Source of the DNA: Fructobacillus cardui
GTDB lineage: Bacteria; Bacillota; Bacilli; Lactobacillales; Lactobacillaceae
Reading direction: 5' to 3' (one strand)
Assembly (NCBI RefSeq): GCF_023218935.1
Contig: NZ_JAJIAL010000001.1
Length of the DNA stretch: 64,000 bases
Shown here: piece by piece, positions 16,446-23,373 of the stretch
Layout: every line of letters begins with the position of its first letter
Position numbering within the stretch: the first letter of the stretch is position 1
The notes under the pieces: model-generated
Seen by the model: the letters and a program-made list of their open reading frames with translations, nothing else
What the model was told of the DNA's origin: nothing
Databases searched by the model: none
Translations under genes and position numbers: made by a program

Positions 16446-17186
16446 TTAACCTCCACTCGTCCATTTGCGCCAACTTCCTTCGATAGTCTTTTCGATTTCT
16501 GACTGTGTTAGCCCCGATTGCTGATTGGCCAAGTCGACAATGGCGTAAATAGATTGCTTTGGAAACCCCATCGTCATCAGTGTCCATACAAGTACCGACA
16601 TATTCCGATTTCGTGTGCCTTCTGCGCCAAAACCTTCGGTTATCATGGCTAGTTCAGGTATTGTCAGGCTACTCTGCCCTTCAAACGAGTCACTAACCTT
16701 TTGACCATTTGACTTGTTTTCGTGATAAAACTCGAGCAACTCATCAGGCAAATCAACACATTCAGACAAATCTGTTTCCGGGTCAACTACAGCATAATTG
16801 TTCTTGCTGGCCTTAATATCGAGACCTTTTTCAATACCAATAACTTGGGTCAGACTCTCGTTGTTTTTAAAAAACACATGGACACCACGTCCTGACACCG
16901 ACTTTTCAATCACACCATCTTCAATCGTTGGGAAGCGGACGTGGAACGATGTATATTCGTGCATATCGTCGAAATCAAAACAGACATAATCCGACCCAGA
17001 CATCACGAACGCAATGGCATAATGGCGTTTCCAGTTAGACAATACCCATAACTTATCTAACTTGTCAGTTGCGTAAGCTAGGATTGGCTTCTTACTGGCG
17101 TGTCCTTCGTCATCGTAACTAACTTGAATGGGTGTAATGTCATATCCTTCGTTTAACCATCTAATGGCCTCTGTCTTGGTTGCCAT
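16446..17186 (-). CDS. Primase-polymerase (prim-pol, archaeo-eukaryotic primase superfamily)
   Basis: 246 residues. Catalytic acidic pair in YVCFDFDDMHEY near residue 72, the conserved SVSGRGVHVFFK near residue 100, and GLDIKASKNNYAVVDPETD near residue 125. A C-terminal helical domain (EGTRNRNMSVLVWTLMTMGF) resembles PriCT. It makes RNA/DNA primers at the phage origin and is coupled to the helicase downstream. ATG overlaps the preceding stop as TAATG. Confidence 0.88.
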   Translation of the reverse strand: MATKTEAIRWLNEGYDITPIQVSYDDEGHASKKPILAYATDKLDKLWVLSNWKRHYAIAFVMSGSDYVCFDFDDMHEYTSFHVRFPTIEDGVIEKSVSGRGVHVFFKNNESLTQVIGIEKGLDIKASKNNYAVVDPETDLSECVDLPDELLEFYHENKSNGQKVSDSFEGQSSLTIPELAMITEGFGAEGTRNRNMSVLVWTLMTMGFPKQSIYAIVDLANQQSGLTQSEIEKTIEGSWRKWTSGG

Positions 17187-17680
17187 TATTCCATATCAAA
17201 CGGTACGTCGATTGGGTCTAGGAACGTGTACTTTGAGAACGCCGTTTCACCTTCCTTTGCTTCAGGCGTTTCCTTCAAAATCTTAACCTTGAGTGTTTTC
17301 TTGTCAGCAACCGGTTGCAAAGCCTCGACTACCGCTTGGTTCCCTTGGCGAATGGTATCCAAGTCAACAACCTTCTTCATTTCCTTGTTAAATAAAATCA
17401 ATGGGCGCATGAGTTGGAACACATTTGATTGCCAAGCCTTTGATGACAACTTAGACCCATCTGTCTTCTTCTGTGAGACCGACACGCGATAACCGTTATC
17501 TGATGTTCCTTCGCTGTCTTCAAATGTAAACTGTACTGCTGTCCAGCTAGAACTTTTTGATTGGAACAATGACACTTCGGTCAATACAGCCTCAGTTGTG
17601 CCGTCTTCAAACCCGAACGCAGATGGTTGCGCTGTGTTTTCGTCCATGTTGTCGAACCAGTTTTCCATATCTAAAGCCAT
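17186..17680 (-). CDS. DUF669-like phage protein, probable ssDNA-binding role
   Basis: 164 residues, starting MALDMENWFDNMDENTAQPS. Beta-rich pattern with SSWTAVQFTFEDSEG and a central KAWQSNVFQLMRPLILF. Resembles the DUF669 family, found between Sak4-type ATPases and replication genes in Gram-positive phages and thought to bind single-stranded DNA. GGAG lies 8 nt before the ATG. Confidence 0.72.
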   Translation of the reverse strand: MALDMENWFDNMDENTAQPSAFGFEDGTTEAVLTEVSLFQSKSSSWTAVQFTFEDSEGTSDNGYRVSVSQKKTDGSKLSSKAWQSNVFQLMRPLILFNKEMKKVVDLDTIRQGNQAVVEALQPVADKKTLKVKILKETPEAKEGETAFSKYTFLDPIDVPFDME

Positions 17681-17707
17681 AGTATTTTTCTCCTATTTTC
17701 TTCCTAA

Positions 17708-18355
17708 TTAAAGTCCCATTGATTCAAGGGCTTGTGCTGATTTCTTGTTTTTGTCAATGACTGTATTAAGTGGTGCGGGCAACTTACCGTCGTCCCATTC
17801 GTAACGGCGCTTCTTCCACTTCGCTTCGTGTTTGTTGTTGATCTCGATTAACGCGTCCGAATATCCGCCAATAATATTGAACAACTTGGGTTTTAATACG
17901 ATAACCAAGCCTTCTTCATCGTCCATGTTGGCTCGCAATAAGTAGTAGACTGTCAAATCAGAAGTAGTAAGTGCGTTGATGATATTGCTAAATGCTTTGT
18001 TAAACTCGCCAAATCCCGCACCATAATCGCCTGCTTCTTTAAGTGAACTGGCGTCGTGCTTTTCCAACACTTCCAATTCCAACATGTTGGCCATATCTTC
18101 TGCCGTATCAATTACGAGTGTTTTGTAGCCAGCTTCTGGCGCTTGTTCAATCATGTCCATCACATCTTGATAAGACTTAGGACGAACAGCGTTATAACCG
18201 GCATTGTCGGCGTTTCCATCAAATGATAGAAATAGTGGCCTGTTAGACTTGCCGGCAAACGTCGTCTTTCCCGCCATTGGTTCGCCATACACTACAATGG
18301 CCTTTGGGTCAGGCTTTTGTAACTTGATTTCTTGAAACTTTGATACCTTAATCAT
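17708..18355 (-). CDS. Sak4-like RecA-fold ATPase (recombination)
   Basis: 215 residues. Walker A in VVYGEPMAGKTTFAGKSNRP near residue 20, the FLSFDGNAD strand, and Walker B KTLVIDTAEDM near residue 80. This is the AAA_24/Sak4-like group of minimal RecA-fold proteins, which promote single-strand annealing in phages, usually with an SSB and an exonuclease. The exonuclease gene is directly upstream with a 4-nt overlap (ATGA). Confidence 0.85.
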   Translation of the reverse strand: MIKVSKFQEIKLQKPDPKAIVVYGEPMAGKTTFAGKSNRPLFLSFDGNADNAGYNAVRPKSYQDVMDMIEQAPEAGYKTLVIDTAEDMANMLELEVLEKHDASSLKEAGDYGAGFGEFNKAFSNIINALTTSDLTVYYLLRANMDDEEGLVIVLKPKLFNIIGGYSDALIEINNKHEAKWKKRRYEWDDGKLPAPLNTVIDKNKKSAQALESMGL

Positions 18356-19086
18356 TCGATAACTCCCCCAAATTGTTCATAAGCCCATTGGCTCCCGTCG
18401 TTAACCGCTTTAAGATTATCCGGACAATCGACATAATGAACCGCCTGTTCAATCTCATCTGCCATCTCGTTGGCATATCGTAAAATCTCATCATGGTCCA
18501 TCTTGTAGTCGTAGATAAATGGCTTATCTGGGTCTTTTTTGATATATAAGATGTGGGCTTCTTTCCTGTCGAACATGAAGGCATAGTAAGCAATTTGCTT
18601 CTTGTACTCTTCTTGCCGATTGTCACGAAAAGACTTGTAATAGATGAAACCATCAAATTCCATAGGTGCTACTGTCTTGAAATCAAACACCGCGTTTTTC
18701 GTCAGCATGTCAGCTCGACCAGTAGCATTAAACTGTACACCTTGTCCAGTTTCTGCCGGTTCGTTAATTTCGACTTCAAAAGCAGCCTCGCCAAATCGTT
18801 CAACATATTCATGTACACGACTACCGATGACTTCGGCGTCGGTATAGGCTTTCTTGAGTTGACCTTTCGTTTTGCCTACCTTACTAATCAGCAGGTCTTT
18901 GTCTTCGTCTGATATATCTTGTGTCTTGTCACGACCTTCAGCGACGTTGTGGACGATGGTTCCAAACAATAGTGCGTCCTTACTTCCTTCCCACCATGGA
19001 TGCTCGCCAATATAATCTTGGTAAGCGCGCAGTGGGTTTTTGCTAAATTTAAAAGCCCTTGTGGGGCTCATATGAATCTTGTCCAT
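18352..19086 (-). CDS. PD-(D/E)XK exonuclease (RecE/Exo VIII-like)
   Basis: 244 residues. Nuclease core: ALLFGTIVHNVAEGRDKTQD (conserved GT.vH near residue 45), GRADMLTKNAVFDFKTVAPM (D...DFKT motif near residues 125-145), and YKKQIAYYAFMFDRKEAHIL. Fits the PDDEXK_12/DUF3799 group. It resects double-stranded ends for the annealing protein encoded next. ATG 19086 lies inside the end of the small zinc-ribbon gene, with no strong Shine-Dalgarno, so it is probably translationally coupled. Confidence 0.85.
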   Translation of the reverse strand: MDKIHMSPTRAFKFSKNPLRAYQDYIGEHPWWEGSKDALLFGTIVHNVAEGRDKTQDISDEDKDLLISKVGKTKGQLKKAYTDAEVIGSRVHEYVERFGEAAFEVEINEPAETGQGVQFNATGRADMLTKNAVFDFKTVAPMEFDGFIYYKSFRDNRQEEYKKQIAYYAFMFDRKEAHILYIKKDPDKPFIYDYKMDHDEILRYANEMADEIEQAVHYVDCPDNLKAVNDGSQWAYEQFGGVIE

Positions 19087-19222
19087 TTACGACCCTTTCA
19101 TCTATCTTGTGGTTGCACCAACGGCAACGCTCTTCAACAATCGTTTGATTATTTTTGTGCTTAACAACTAATTTCGGTGCGTCGTGAGCAAAACAAAGCG
19201 AACAGAAAATATCATTCAACAT
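19049..19222 (-). CDS. Small zinc-ribbon protein (57 aa)
   Basis: ATG 19222 with AAAGAGGAAAC at good spacing; stop TAA 19049, 38 nt inside the exonuclease gene in another frame. The protein has two CxxC knuckles, IFCSLCFAH near residue 8 and ERCRWCNHK near residue 34, a simple zinc-ribbon arrangement. Function unknown. Confidence 0.68.
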   Translation of the reverse strand: MLNDIFCSLCFAHDAPKLVVKHKNNQTIVEERCRWCNHKIDERVVNGQDSYEPHKGF

Positions 19223-19239
19223 TTGTTTCCTCTTTCTTC

Positions 19240-19389
19240 TTATAATTTTTCAATCGTGATTTTGTAAATGCCACCATTGATAACAATGTGTTCTGACTCT
19301 GGCTGTTTTTGGTCTTTTGACGTGAACGCTAGTCGAACGACTTTGTCACCTACATCAATCAACCATTTTTGCAATTCGCTCATTCTCAT
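19240..19389 (-). CDS. Small phage protein, unknown (49 aa)
   Basis: ATG 19389 with CGAGGATT upstream; 3 nt after the helicase stop. Protein starts MRMSELQKWLIDVGDKVVRL and ends GGIYKITIEKL. No family recognised. Confidence 0.6.
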   Translation of the reverse strand: MRMSELQKWLIDVGDKVVRLAFTSKDQKQPESEHIVINGGIYKITIEKL

Positions 19390-19391
19390 AT

Positions 19392-20552
19392 CTAATCCTC
19401 GAACATTTCTGAGTTAAAGCTTTCTTTCATCTCAAGTGAGTTCCAGATAGCGTCGTCAATCGTTCCGTGAACAACCAAGTAATCTCGTGTGATTTTGCTA
19501 TCTTGTCCAATTCGATAGTTCCGATATTTCGACTGGTCAAAATCGATAAAACTATCAGGCAACGACCACCAGATGGCGTGCTTGTATTCATTTAATGTCA
19601 TCCCCGAACCAGCCGTTGTTTGGATTAAGATGAAATCACCCTGGCTGTCATACTCATGGCCATTAACGTGCCCAACATTGAAATCTTTCAACGCCTCGTC
19701 TAACAGTTGCAGTTCGTTATCATAGGTGTAGAAAATAAGTGTCTTCTCATCACCGTATGACTCTTTAACGCTGTCCAACCAATCGAGTTTGGCTTTGTTG
19801 TTTTGATTCTGACGTTGATAGATACGCCGTGCAGTTGGATTGGCAAAGATAACCTTGTCGTCCTTTTTGTAAGACATTTTGGTCTTCCTGTACTCACGGT
19901 CTGGTTTGAAGCTGATAACATGCTCCGTCACATCTGGAAGTTCTGTAATATCATCAAGTGTGACAACATCAGACGTGATGGACTTAAACCAATCTGTTAA
20001 TTGGTTCGTGTTCTTACCAACTTTCCAAATTGGAAACTTAGACCAACCTGGGTGTTCCGCAACCTTATATAAGTCTCTGAACTGTTTCTTAGTCGGAACA
20101 TGGCCAAAGTACAGGGCGTACATTTCCAAATCGTCTAGCTTTCCATTCGTTGGGGTACCTGATAGGAAGACAAAACCTGCACAACATTTAATCAACATTC
20201 TTAACTTTTCAGAACGTCCTGACGTGTTCTTAAACTTATGGGCTTCATCAACAATCAGTACCTTGCCTTGCACGTCTTCGTTGCTTAGTTTCTTCACACC
20301 ATCAGTCGTGATGACCTGCATGTCATTTTTGAAACCGACCAACTCGGCGTCCTTTTCCCAAGATTTCGCCTTGACGACCTGTCGTGGCGCTACCACAATC
20401 ACGTCAGACGATGGGTAGTGCTTCATCACATGGGACAATCCAACAACAGTTTTTCCTGTCCCCATTTTCATTACGTAATAGTAGTTTGGCTTTGACTTTG
20501 ATACCTGATTGGCTTGTGCTTCGTATAATTTAAAAGAGTTGTTCGACGTCAT
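19392..20552 (-). CDS. SNF2/DEAD-like phage helicase
   Basis: 386 residues from ATG 20552 (CTTGGAGG upstream; the longer frame lies inside the previous gene). Motif I VMKMGTGKTVVGLSH near residue 30, motif II IVDEAHKFKN near residue 105, motif III LSGTPTNGKL, then C-terminal motifs IFYTYDNELQLLDEAL, ILIQTTAGSGMTLNEY and YRNYRIGQDSKITRDY (QxxGR-like). Superfamily 2 helicases like this sit in phage replication modules next to VRR-NUC proteins. Confidence 0.9.
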   Translation of the reverse strand: MTSNNSFKLYEAQANQVSKSKPNYYYVMKMGTGKTVVGLSHVMKHYPSSDVIVVAPRQVVKAKSWEKDAELVGFKNDMQVITTDGVKKLSNEDVQGKVLIVDEAHKFKNTSGRSEKLRMLIKCCAGFVFLSGTPTNGKLDDLEMYALYFGHVPTKKQFRDLYKVAEHPGWSKFPIWKVGKNTNQLTDWFKSITSDVVTLDDITELPDVTEHVISFKPDREYRKTKMSYKKDDKVIFANPTARRIYQRQNQNNKAKLDWLDSVKESYGDEKTLIFYTYDNELQLLDEALKDFNVGHVNGHEYDSQGDFILIQTTAGSGMTLNEYKHAIWWSLPDSFIDFDQSKYRNYRIGQDSKITRDYLVVHGTIDDAIWNSLEMKESFNSEMFED

Positions 20553-20829
20553 CGATAACCTCCAAGAAATTTGTAAAGCTATCAATCACATACCATAGGC
20601 CTCCATTACGTTTGATTTGGGCACCGACCGCTTTCTGTTCGGCAGATACCGTACCTTGACCATCTGGTCGCTTAATCTCCAATCCTAGGAACTTGCCGTG
20701 CTTATCAATCGTGATAATGTCCGGCGTTCCAATATCAGTACCGGGACCAGATTGTGTTTTGATAATGAAGTGATCGTGACGCCTTAGATACGTCGTGATT
20801 TGTGATTGTAACCGTTGTTCAGGCTTCAT
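20530..20829 (-). CDS. VRR-NUC domain nuclease
   Basis: 99 residues from ATG 20829 (GAGGTGG 6 nt upstream). Core: TQSGPGTDIGTPDIITID (PG.pD) and FLGLEIKRPDGQGTVSAEQK (ExK), the PD-(D/E)XK-type VRR-NUC signature. The family acts as structure-specific nuclease, often next to an SNF2-like helicase as here (23-nt overlap with it). Confidence 0.88.
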   Translation of the reverse strand: MKPEQRLQSQITTYLRRHDHFIIKTQSGPGTDIGTPDIITIDKHGKFLGLEIKRPDGQGTVSAEQKAVGAQIKRNGGLWYVIDSFTNFLEVIDDVEQLF

Positions 20830-20926
20830 CGTCTGCCACCTCATCACGTTCTTGTTCGCGTTCCCATTTCGCTTCTTCCGCTAGATGCTGTTCTAATCCA
20901 TCAGCGACCCAATTTCCTGTTGTCAT
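20819..20926 (-). CDS. Very small acidic phage protein (35 aa)
   Basis: ATG 20926 with AGGAGG upstream; stop TGA 20819 inside the VRR-NUC gene. Sequence starts MTTGNWVADGLEQHLAEEAK and is almost entirely charged. No family recognised; translation coupling to the VRR-NUC gene is likely. Confidence 0.5.
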   Translation of the reverse strand: MTTGNWVADGLEQHLAEEAKWEREQERDEVADDEA

Positions 20927-20942
20927 TGCACGTCCTCCTATG

Positions 20943-20951
20943 TGTTATAAT
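20943..20951 (+). promoter_or_regulatory. Extended -10 promoter of a small plus-strand RNA
   Basis: TGTTATAAT is a perfect extended -10 element (TG-n-TATAAT). No good -35 is visible at 17 nt (TCATTG). Predicted start is near 20958, on the strand opposite to the lytic genes. Confidence 0.6.
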
Positions 20952-20956
20952 GAAGG

Positions 20957-21017
20957 CATAATTTTTCTTGGACGAAGATTATGCCTAAGCTCGCTCTGCT
21001 AAGCGGGCTTTTTTTGT
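20957..21017 (+). ncRNA. Candidate ~60-nt phage small RNA, counter-transcribed
   Basis: Between the extended -10 at 20943-20951 and a terminator lie two hairpins and no open frame with a ribosome site. The first is GGCATAAT ... ATTATGCC (8 bp, loop side containing TTGGAC). The second is AAGCTCGCT ... AGCGGGCTT (9 bp) followed by TTTTTTT at 21009-21015, an intrinsic terminator. The RNA would overlap about 30 nt of the 3' end of the minus-strand gene 20985-21203. Target unknown. Confidence 0.5.
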
Positions 21018-21203
21018 ACGCTTTAAATCACGTTTTGCCAATCGTTTACCCTGATGAACAATATCGTTAGTAATGTCGTTTTCAATATCGTATGAATCAA
21101 ATAATGGTGCTCGCTTGTAATATTTGTATGCCATGATGGAAAGCGTGGTAACACTTGTTCCAATCACTAACATCAATAAATCGTTGAACTGCATTAGTGT
21201 CAT
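20985..21203 (-). CDS. Small phage protein with one membrane helix
   Basis: 72 residues from ATG 21203 (AAAGGAC upstream). N-terminal hydrophobic segment (FNDLLMLVIGTSVTTLSIMA), then a very basic tail (KRLAKRDLKRTKKARLAERA) likely cytoplasmic and nucleic-acid or membrane-surface binding. No family recognised. Confidence 0.6.
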   Translation of the reverse strand: MTLMQFNDLLMLVIGTSVTTLSIMAYKYYKRAPLFDSYDIENDITNDIVHQGKRLAKRDLKRTKKARLAERA

Positions 21204-21216
21204 TGTTTGTCCTTTC

Positions 21217-21423
21217 TTATGCGTAACGGTTGGATAATTTGAAGAAGTAATTACGAAGAGATAATCCGTCCCAGACAGGATGGGTCTTACCACCTTGTAT
21301 TGGTTTCGGAAATCCTTTCTTTTTCTTGTAATTTTTCCGGAAGGTATCGTTTGATTTAATACCGAGTTCGTCCATTATCTGTTGTTGTGTGTATTGCCTA
21401 TCTGGCTTAAATCGTTCATACAT
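21217..21423 (-). CDS. AlpA/excisionase-like small DNA-binding protein
   Basis: 68 residues. Pattern YTQQQIMDELGIKSNDTFRK then GFPKPIQGGKTHPVWDG and SLRNYFFKL fits the AlpA/excisionase-type winged helix (FP.P...g....W). In a phage early region it could be an excisionase or a regulator. Confidence 0.6.
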   Translation of the reverse strand: MYERFKPDRQYTQQQIMDELGIKSNDTFRKNYKKKKGFPKPIQGGKTHPVWDGLSLRNYFFKLSNRYA

Positions 21424-21438
21424 ACCCTTGTCTCTTTT

Positions 21439-21654
21439 TTAGTCTTCTGTATCTTCCACATAGTCTTCAATTTCGATTCTGTCTAATGACCAATCGATTA
21501 AGTTTGAAGCCAATTTATAAATTGGAATATGCGTTTGCCTACTTAAGTCTCGAAGCTTATGATGTACAGCAGGTCGAACCTGAATGATTCGCACGTTGGT
21601 TGGACTATCAACTTCTCGCGCCTTGATGTAGAACAAATCTTCTTTATTGTTCAT
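21439..21654 (-). CDS. Small phage protein, possible ribbon-helix-helix
   Basis: 71 residues: an N-terminal strand (VRIIQVRPAVHHKLRDLSRQ) followed by two helices and an acidic tail (IEIEDYVEDTED). The layout is like a MetJ/Arc ribbon-helix-helix regulator, but this is weak. No Shine-Dalgarno stronger than AAGAAGGTAA. Confidence 0.5.
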   Translation of the reverse strand: MNNKEDLFYIKAREVDSPTNVRIIQVRPAVHHKLRDLSRQTHIPIYKLASNLIDWSLDRIEIEDYVEDTED

Positions 21655-21690
21655 ATTTAATTACCTTCTTTCTTTGGTATCATTTAATTT

Positions 21691-21915
21691 TTAAAACCAG
21701 TTTTCGCCGGCGTACCCTGTGAAATCGAACAACTTTTGCAAATTGTCATGAGCCGCAGGACCGCTTGCCAATCCATTCAATAGTTGGCGAACGTAAGATG
21801 GTGACGAATCAACAACTTTGGCCAACTGGGCCTGCTTAATTCCCTTCATCTTTAGATGAAATTGAAACTTAAAACGTTCTTCTTCAAGAACTCGCTTAGC
21901 TTCCTTTACTGACAT
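21691..21915 (-). CDS. Small helix-turn-helix protein
   Basis: 74 residues. The segment MKGIKQAQLAKVVDSSPSYV and RQLLNGLASGPAAHDNLQKL is an XRE-type helix-turn-helix. Position in the early operon makes it a likely phage regulator. ATG 21915 with AAAGGAGGT; this ribosome site forms the left edge of intergenic repeat copy 1. Confidence 0.65.
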   Translation of the reverse strand: MSVKEAKRVLEEERFKFQFHLKMKGIKQAQLAKVVDSSPSYVRQLLNGLASGPAAHDNLQKLFDFTGYAGENWF

Positions 21916-21935
21916 GTGAGACCTCCTTTCTGTAT

Positions 21936-21989
21936 TTTTGCTATCCTTTAACTACCGACTCATTTGTCTAGTAAATTGAAAGGAGAATT
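21936..21989. repeat. Divergent intergenic element, copy 1
   Basis: Shared core TTTTGCTATCCTTTAA, then AC(C/T)GAC-loop-GTCTAGT hairpin, then TAAATTGAAAGGAGAATT. Left edge carries the minus-strand ribosome site (CCTCCTTTC), right edge the plus-strand one. TGCTATCCT reads as an extended -10 on the plus strand. Stem here is GAC/GTC (21957-59 / 21966-68). Confidence 0.75.
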
Positions 21990-21992
21990 GTT

Positions 21993-22151
21993 ATGGAACA
22001 TTCACAAACTGATAACAAGGCTATTGCACTAGCCTTTGCTCAATCTGAATATGCTTTCATTCGTGCAGAAGCCAAGGACAATCAGGATCGCTTGGATTTG
22101 TTTAAAAGCACTTATGAAGAAGCATTGAACACATTAGATAAATCAAGCTAA
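21993..22151 (+). CDS. Cassette 1 mini-protein (52 aa), unknown
   Basis: ATG 21993 with GAAAGGAG upstream. Sequence starts MEHSQTDNKAIALAFAQSEY and is helical and acidic. It runs against the lytic direction and ends 9 nt inside the facing gene 22143-22295. Likely expressed from element copy 1. No family recognised. Confidence 0.6.
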   Translation: MEHSQTDNKAIALAFAQSEYAFIRAEAKDNQDRLDLFKSTYEEALNTLDKSS

Positions 22152-22295
22152 TGTATCATCACGAGGTTGTAACTTTACCCACGATAAATCCAAGATTACT
22201 TTTTTGGCTTCTGTAACGGTTACACCCTCTTTTTTTAATTTGTCCATAATTTCGGACACAAGACGGTCAATCTTTTCTTGGTTCACTTCACTCAT
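22143..22295 (-). CDS. Cassette 1 facing mini-protein (50 aa), unknown
   Basis: ATG 22295 with GAAAGGAGG upstream. Sequence starts MSEVNQEKIDRLVSEIMDKL, two charged helices. It shares its first five residues (MSEVN) and its ribosome site style with the gene at 24017-24163. No family recognised. Confidence 0.6.
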   Translation of the reverse strand: MSEVNQEKIDRLVSEIMDKLKKEGVTVTEAKKVILDLSWVKLQPRDDTLA

Positions 22296-22311
22296 CCTTT
22301 TTCCTCCTTTC

Positions 22312-22366
22312 TTTTGCTATCCTTTAACTACTGGCATTGCAGTGCCTAGTAAATAAAAGGAGAATT
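22312..22366. repeat. Divergent intergenic element, copy 2
   Basis: Core TTTTGCTATCCTTTAA as in copy 1; hairpin ACTGGCA-TTGCAG-TGCCTAGT with stem GGCA/TGCC; then AAATAAAAGGAGAATT. Minus-strand ribosome site at its left (22302-22310). Confidence 0.75.
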
Positions 22367-22369
22367 ATT

Positions 22370-22555
22370 ATGGAACAGAATGAAATTGATGCAGCTATCC
22401 AACGAGCCGTTAATAAATTGAAAGATGAACAATTTTTTGAATGTCATACTGATGACGTGCTTGACATGATTGGAAAATCAAATATCGATGCTAAAACATT
22501 CGCTATTAATTTGGTTCAACAAACAATGTATGAATTGTTTATGGACAAAAATTAG
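22370..22555 (+). CDS. Cassette 2 mini-protein (61 aa), unknown
   Basis: ATG 22370 directly after element copy 2 (AAAAGGAG); the longer frame from 22337 would start inside the element. Sequence starts MEQNEIDAAIQRAVNKLKDE, helical. An intrinsic plus-strand terminator follows at 22582. No family recognised. Confidence 0.6.
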   Translation: MEQNEIDAAIQRAVNKLKDEQFFECHTDDVLDMIGKSNIDAKTFAINLVQQTMYELFMDKN

Positions 22556-22562
22556 TTAAGTT

Positions 22563-22835
22563 TCAAATCAGTTTTGAAGTTAGTCCGGATTTTACCGGGC
22601 TTTTTTTATCCAAATTAACGACTTTCCACTTTTTATTGATGAAGTCATTAACCGTTGGATTCCAATTGGCATTTTCTTTTTTACCGAAAATTTCAACTTG
22701 TACCGCATTTCCATCTTGATCAAGAATGTTAATCGTTCCTGATGATTGATTAACGATAAAAGTTAATTCGCAGTCAACTTTTTGAAATCCACGTTTTCCA
22801 TCACGACATTTTTTTACTGCTTTGATTAAATTCAT
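22563..22835 (-). CDS. Cassette 2 facing protein (90 aa), unknown
   Basis: Starts MNLIKAVKKCRDGKRGFQKV, beta-rich afterwards (CELTFIVNQSSGTINILDQD). The first 20 residues faintly recall the start of DUF2829-type phage proteins, but the rest does not, so no family is claimed. Ribosome site GAAAAGAGGAAA. The 3' end contains the plus-strand terminator of the facing gene. Confidence 0.6.
   Translation of the reverse strand: MNLIKAVKKCRDGKRGFQKVDCELTFIVNQSSGTINILDQDGNAVQVEIFGKKENANWNPTVNDFINKKWKVVNLDKKSPVKSGLTSKLI
22582..22607 (+). terminator. Intrinsic terminator of cassette 2 plus-strand gene
   Basis: AGTCCGG-ATTTTA-CCGGGCT (7 bp, one G-T) followed by TTTTTTT. It lies inside the coding end of the facing minus-strand gene. 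Confidence 0.7.
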
Positions 22836-22849
22836 GTTTTCCTCTTTTC

Positions 22850-22905
22850 TTTTGCTATCCTTTAATTACTGGTAGTGACGTGCCTAGTAAATTGAAAGGA
22901 GAATT
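22850..22905. repeat. Divergent intergenic element, copy 3
   Basis: Core TTTTGCTATCCTTTAA, hairpin ACTGGTA-GTGACG-TGCCTAGT (stem GGTA/TGCC with a G-T pair), then AAATTGAAAGGAGAATT. Confidence 0.75.
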
Positions 22906-22909
22906 AGTT

Positions 22910-23119
22910 ATGAGGTTAAAAGAATACATTTTAAATTTTGTTGATGATTCATCGCCGCTAGGTGACTTCGCAAGGGATGTTCAGCGTGATAAGAACTATC
23001 CAGACGAATATTCATTTGAAACAGAATCAACTTATTTGTTATTGCATTCTAATGAATTCGGTAATCGTTTCATCAAGTCTTATGAAATCTTGGTAGGTCT
23101 ACAAAACGTTGATGATTGA
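22910..23119 (+). CDS. Cassette 3 YozE-like SAM-fold protein (69 aa)
   Basis: ATG 22910 with GAAAGGAG. MRLKEYILNFVDDSSPLGDF, ARDVQRDKNYPDEYSFETES and YLLLHSNEFGNRFIKSYEIL follow the YozE (UPF0346, sterile-alpha-motif-like) pattern: short N-terminal helix, D.sP...fA.D...D..fP, then helices. Function of the family is unknown. Its stop abuts the stop of the facing gene (23119/23120), and its terminator lies at 23153. Confidence 0.6.
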   Translation: MRLKEYILNFVDDSSPLGDFARDVQRDKNYPDEYSFETESTYLLLHSNEFGNRFIKSYEILVGLQNVDD

Positions 23120-23296
23120 TTACTTTGGAATAATTACGACAACGTAGTCATCAGGCATCTTCGGATGCCTTTTTGTTTCGGCATAAACGTGGGTAATGTC
23201 GATATCATAACCAGGCATATACTTTTTTCGTTTCTCAAACACTTGTACATTCTTTTGATATTTGAACAATAGGTATAAGACTTTTGATAGTTGCAT
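23120..23296 (-). CDS. Cassette 3 facing mini-protein (58 aa), unknown
   Basis: ATG 23296 with AAGGGAGG upstream. Starts MQLSKVLYLLFKYQKNVQVF, basic, ends DDYVVVIIPK. No family recognised. The terminator of the facing gene is embedded in it. Confidence 0.58.
   Translation of the reverse strand: MQLSKVLYLLFKYQKNVQVFEKRKKYMPGYDIDITHVYAETKRHPKMPDDYVVVIIPK
23153..23174 (+). terminator. Intrinsic terminator of cassette 3 plus-strand gene
   Basis: AGGCATC-TTCG-GATGCCT (7 bp, stable UUCG-type loop) followed by TTTTT, inside the facing minus-strand gene. Confidence 0.78.
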
Positions 23297-23315
23297 CTAA
23301 TACCTCCCTTCTTTC

Positions 23316-23368
23316 TTTTGCTATCCTTTAATTACTGACTCATTTGTCTAGTAAGTTGAAAGGAGAAA
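23316..23368. repeat. Divergent intergenic element, copy 4
   Basis: Core TTTTGCTATCCTTTAA, hairpin ACTGAC-TCATTT-GTCTAGT (ACT/AGT plus GAC/GTC), then AAGTTGAAAGGAGAAA. Confidence 0.75.
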
Positions 23369-23373
23369 ATACT

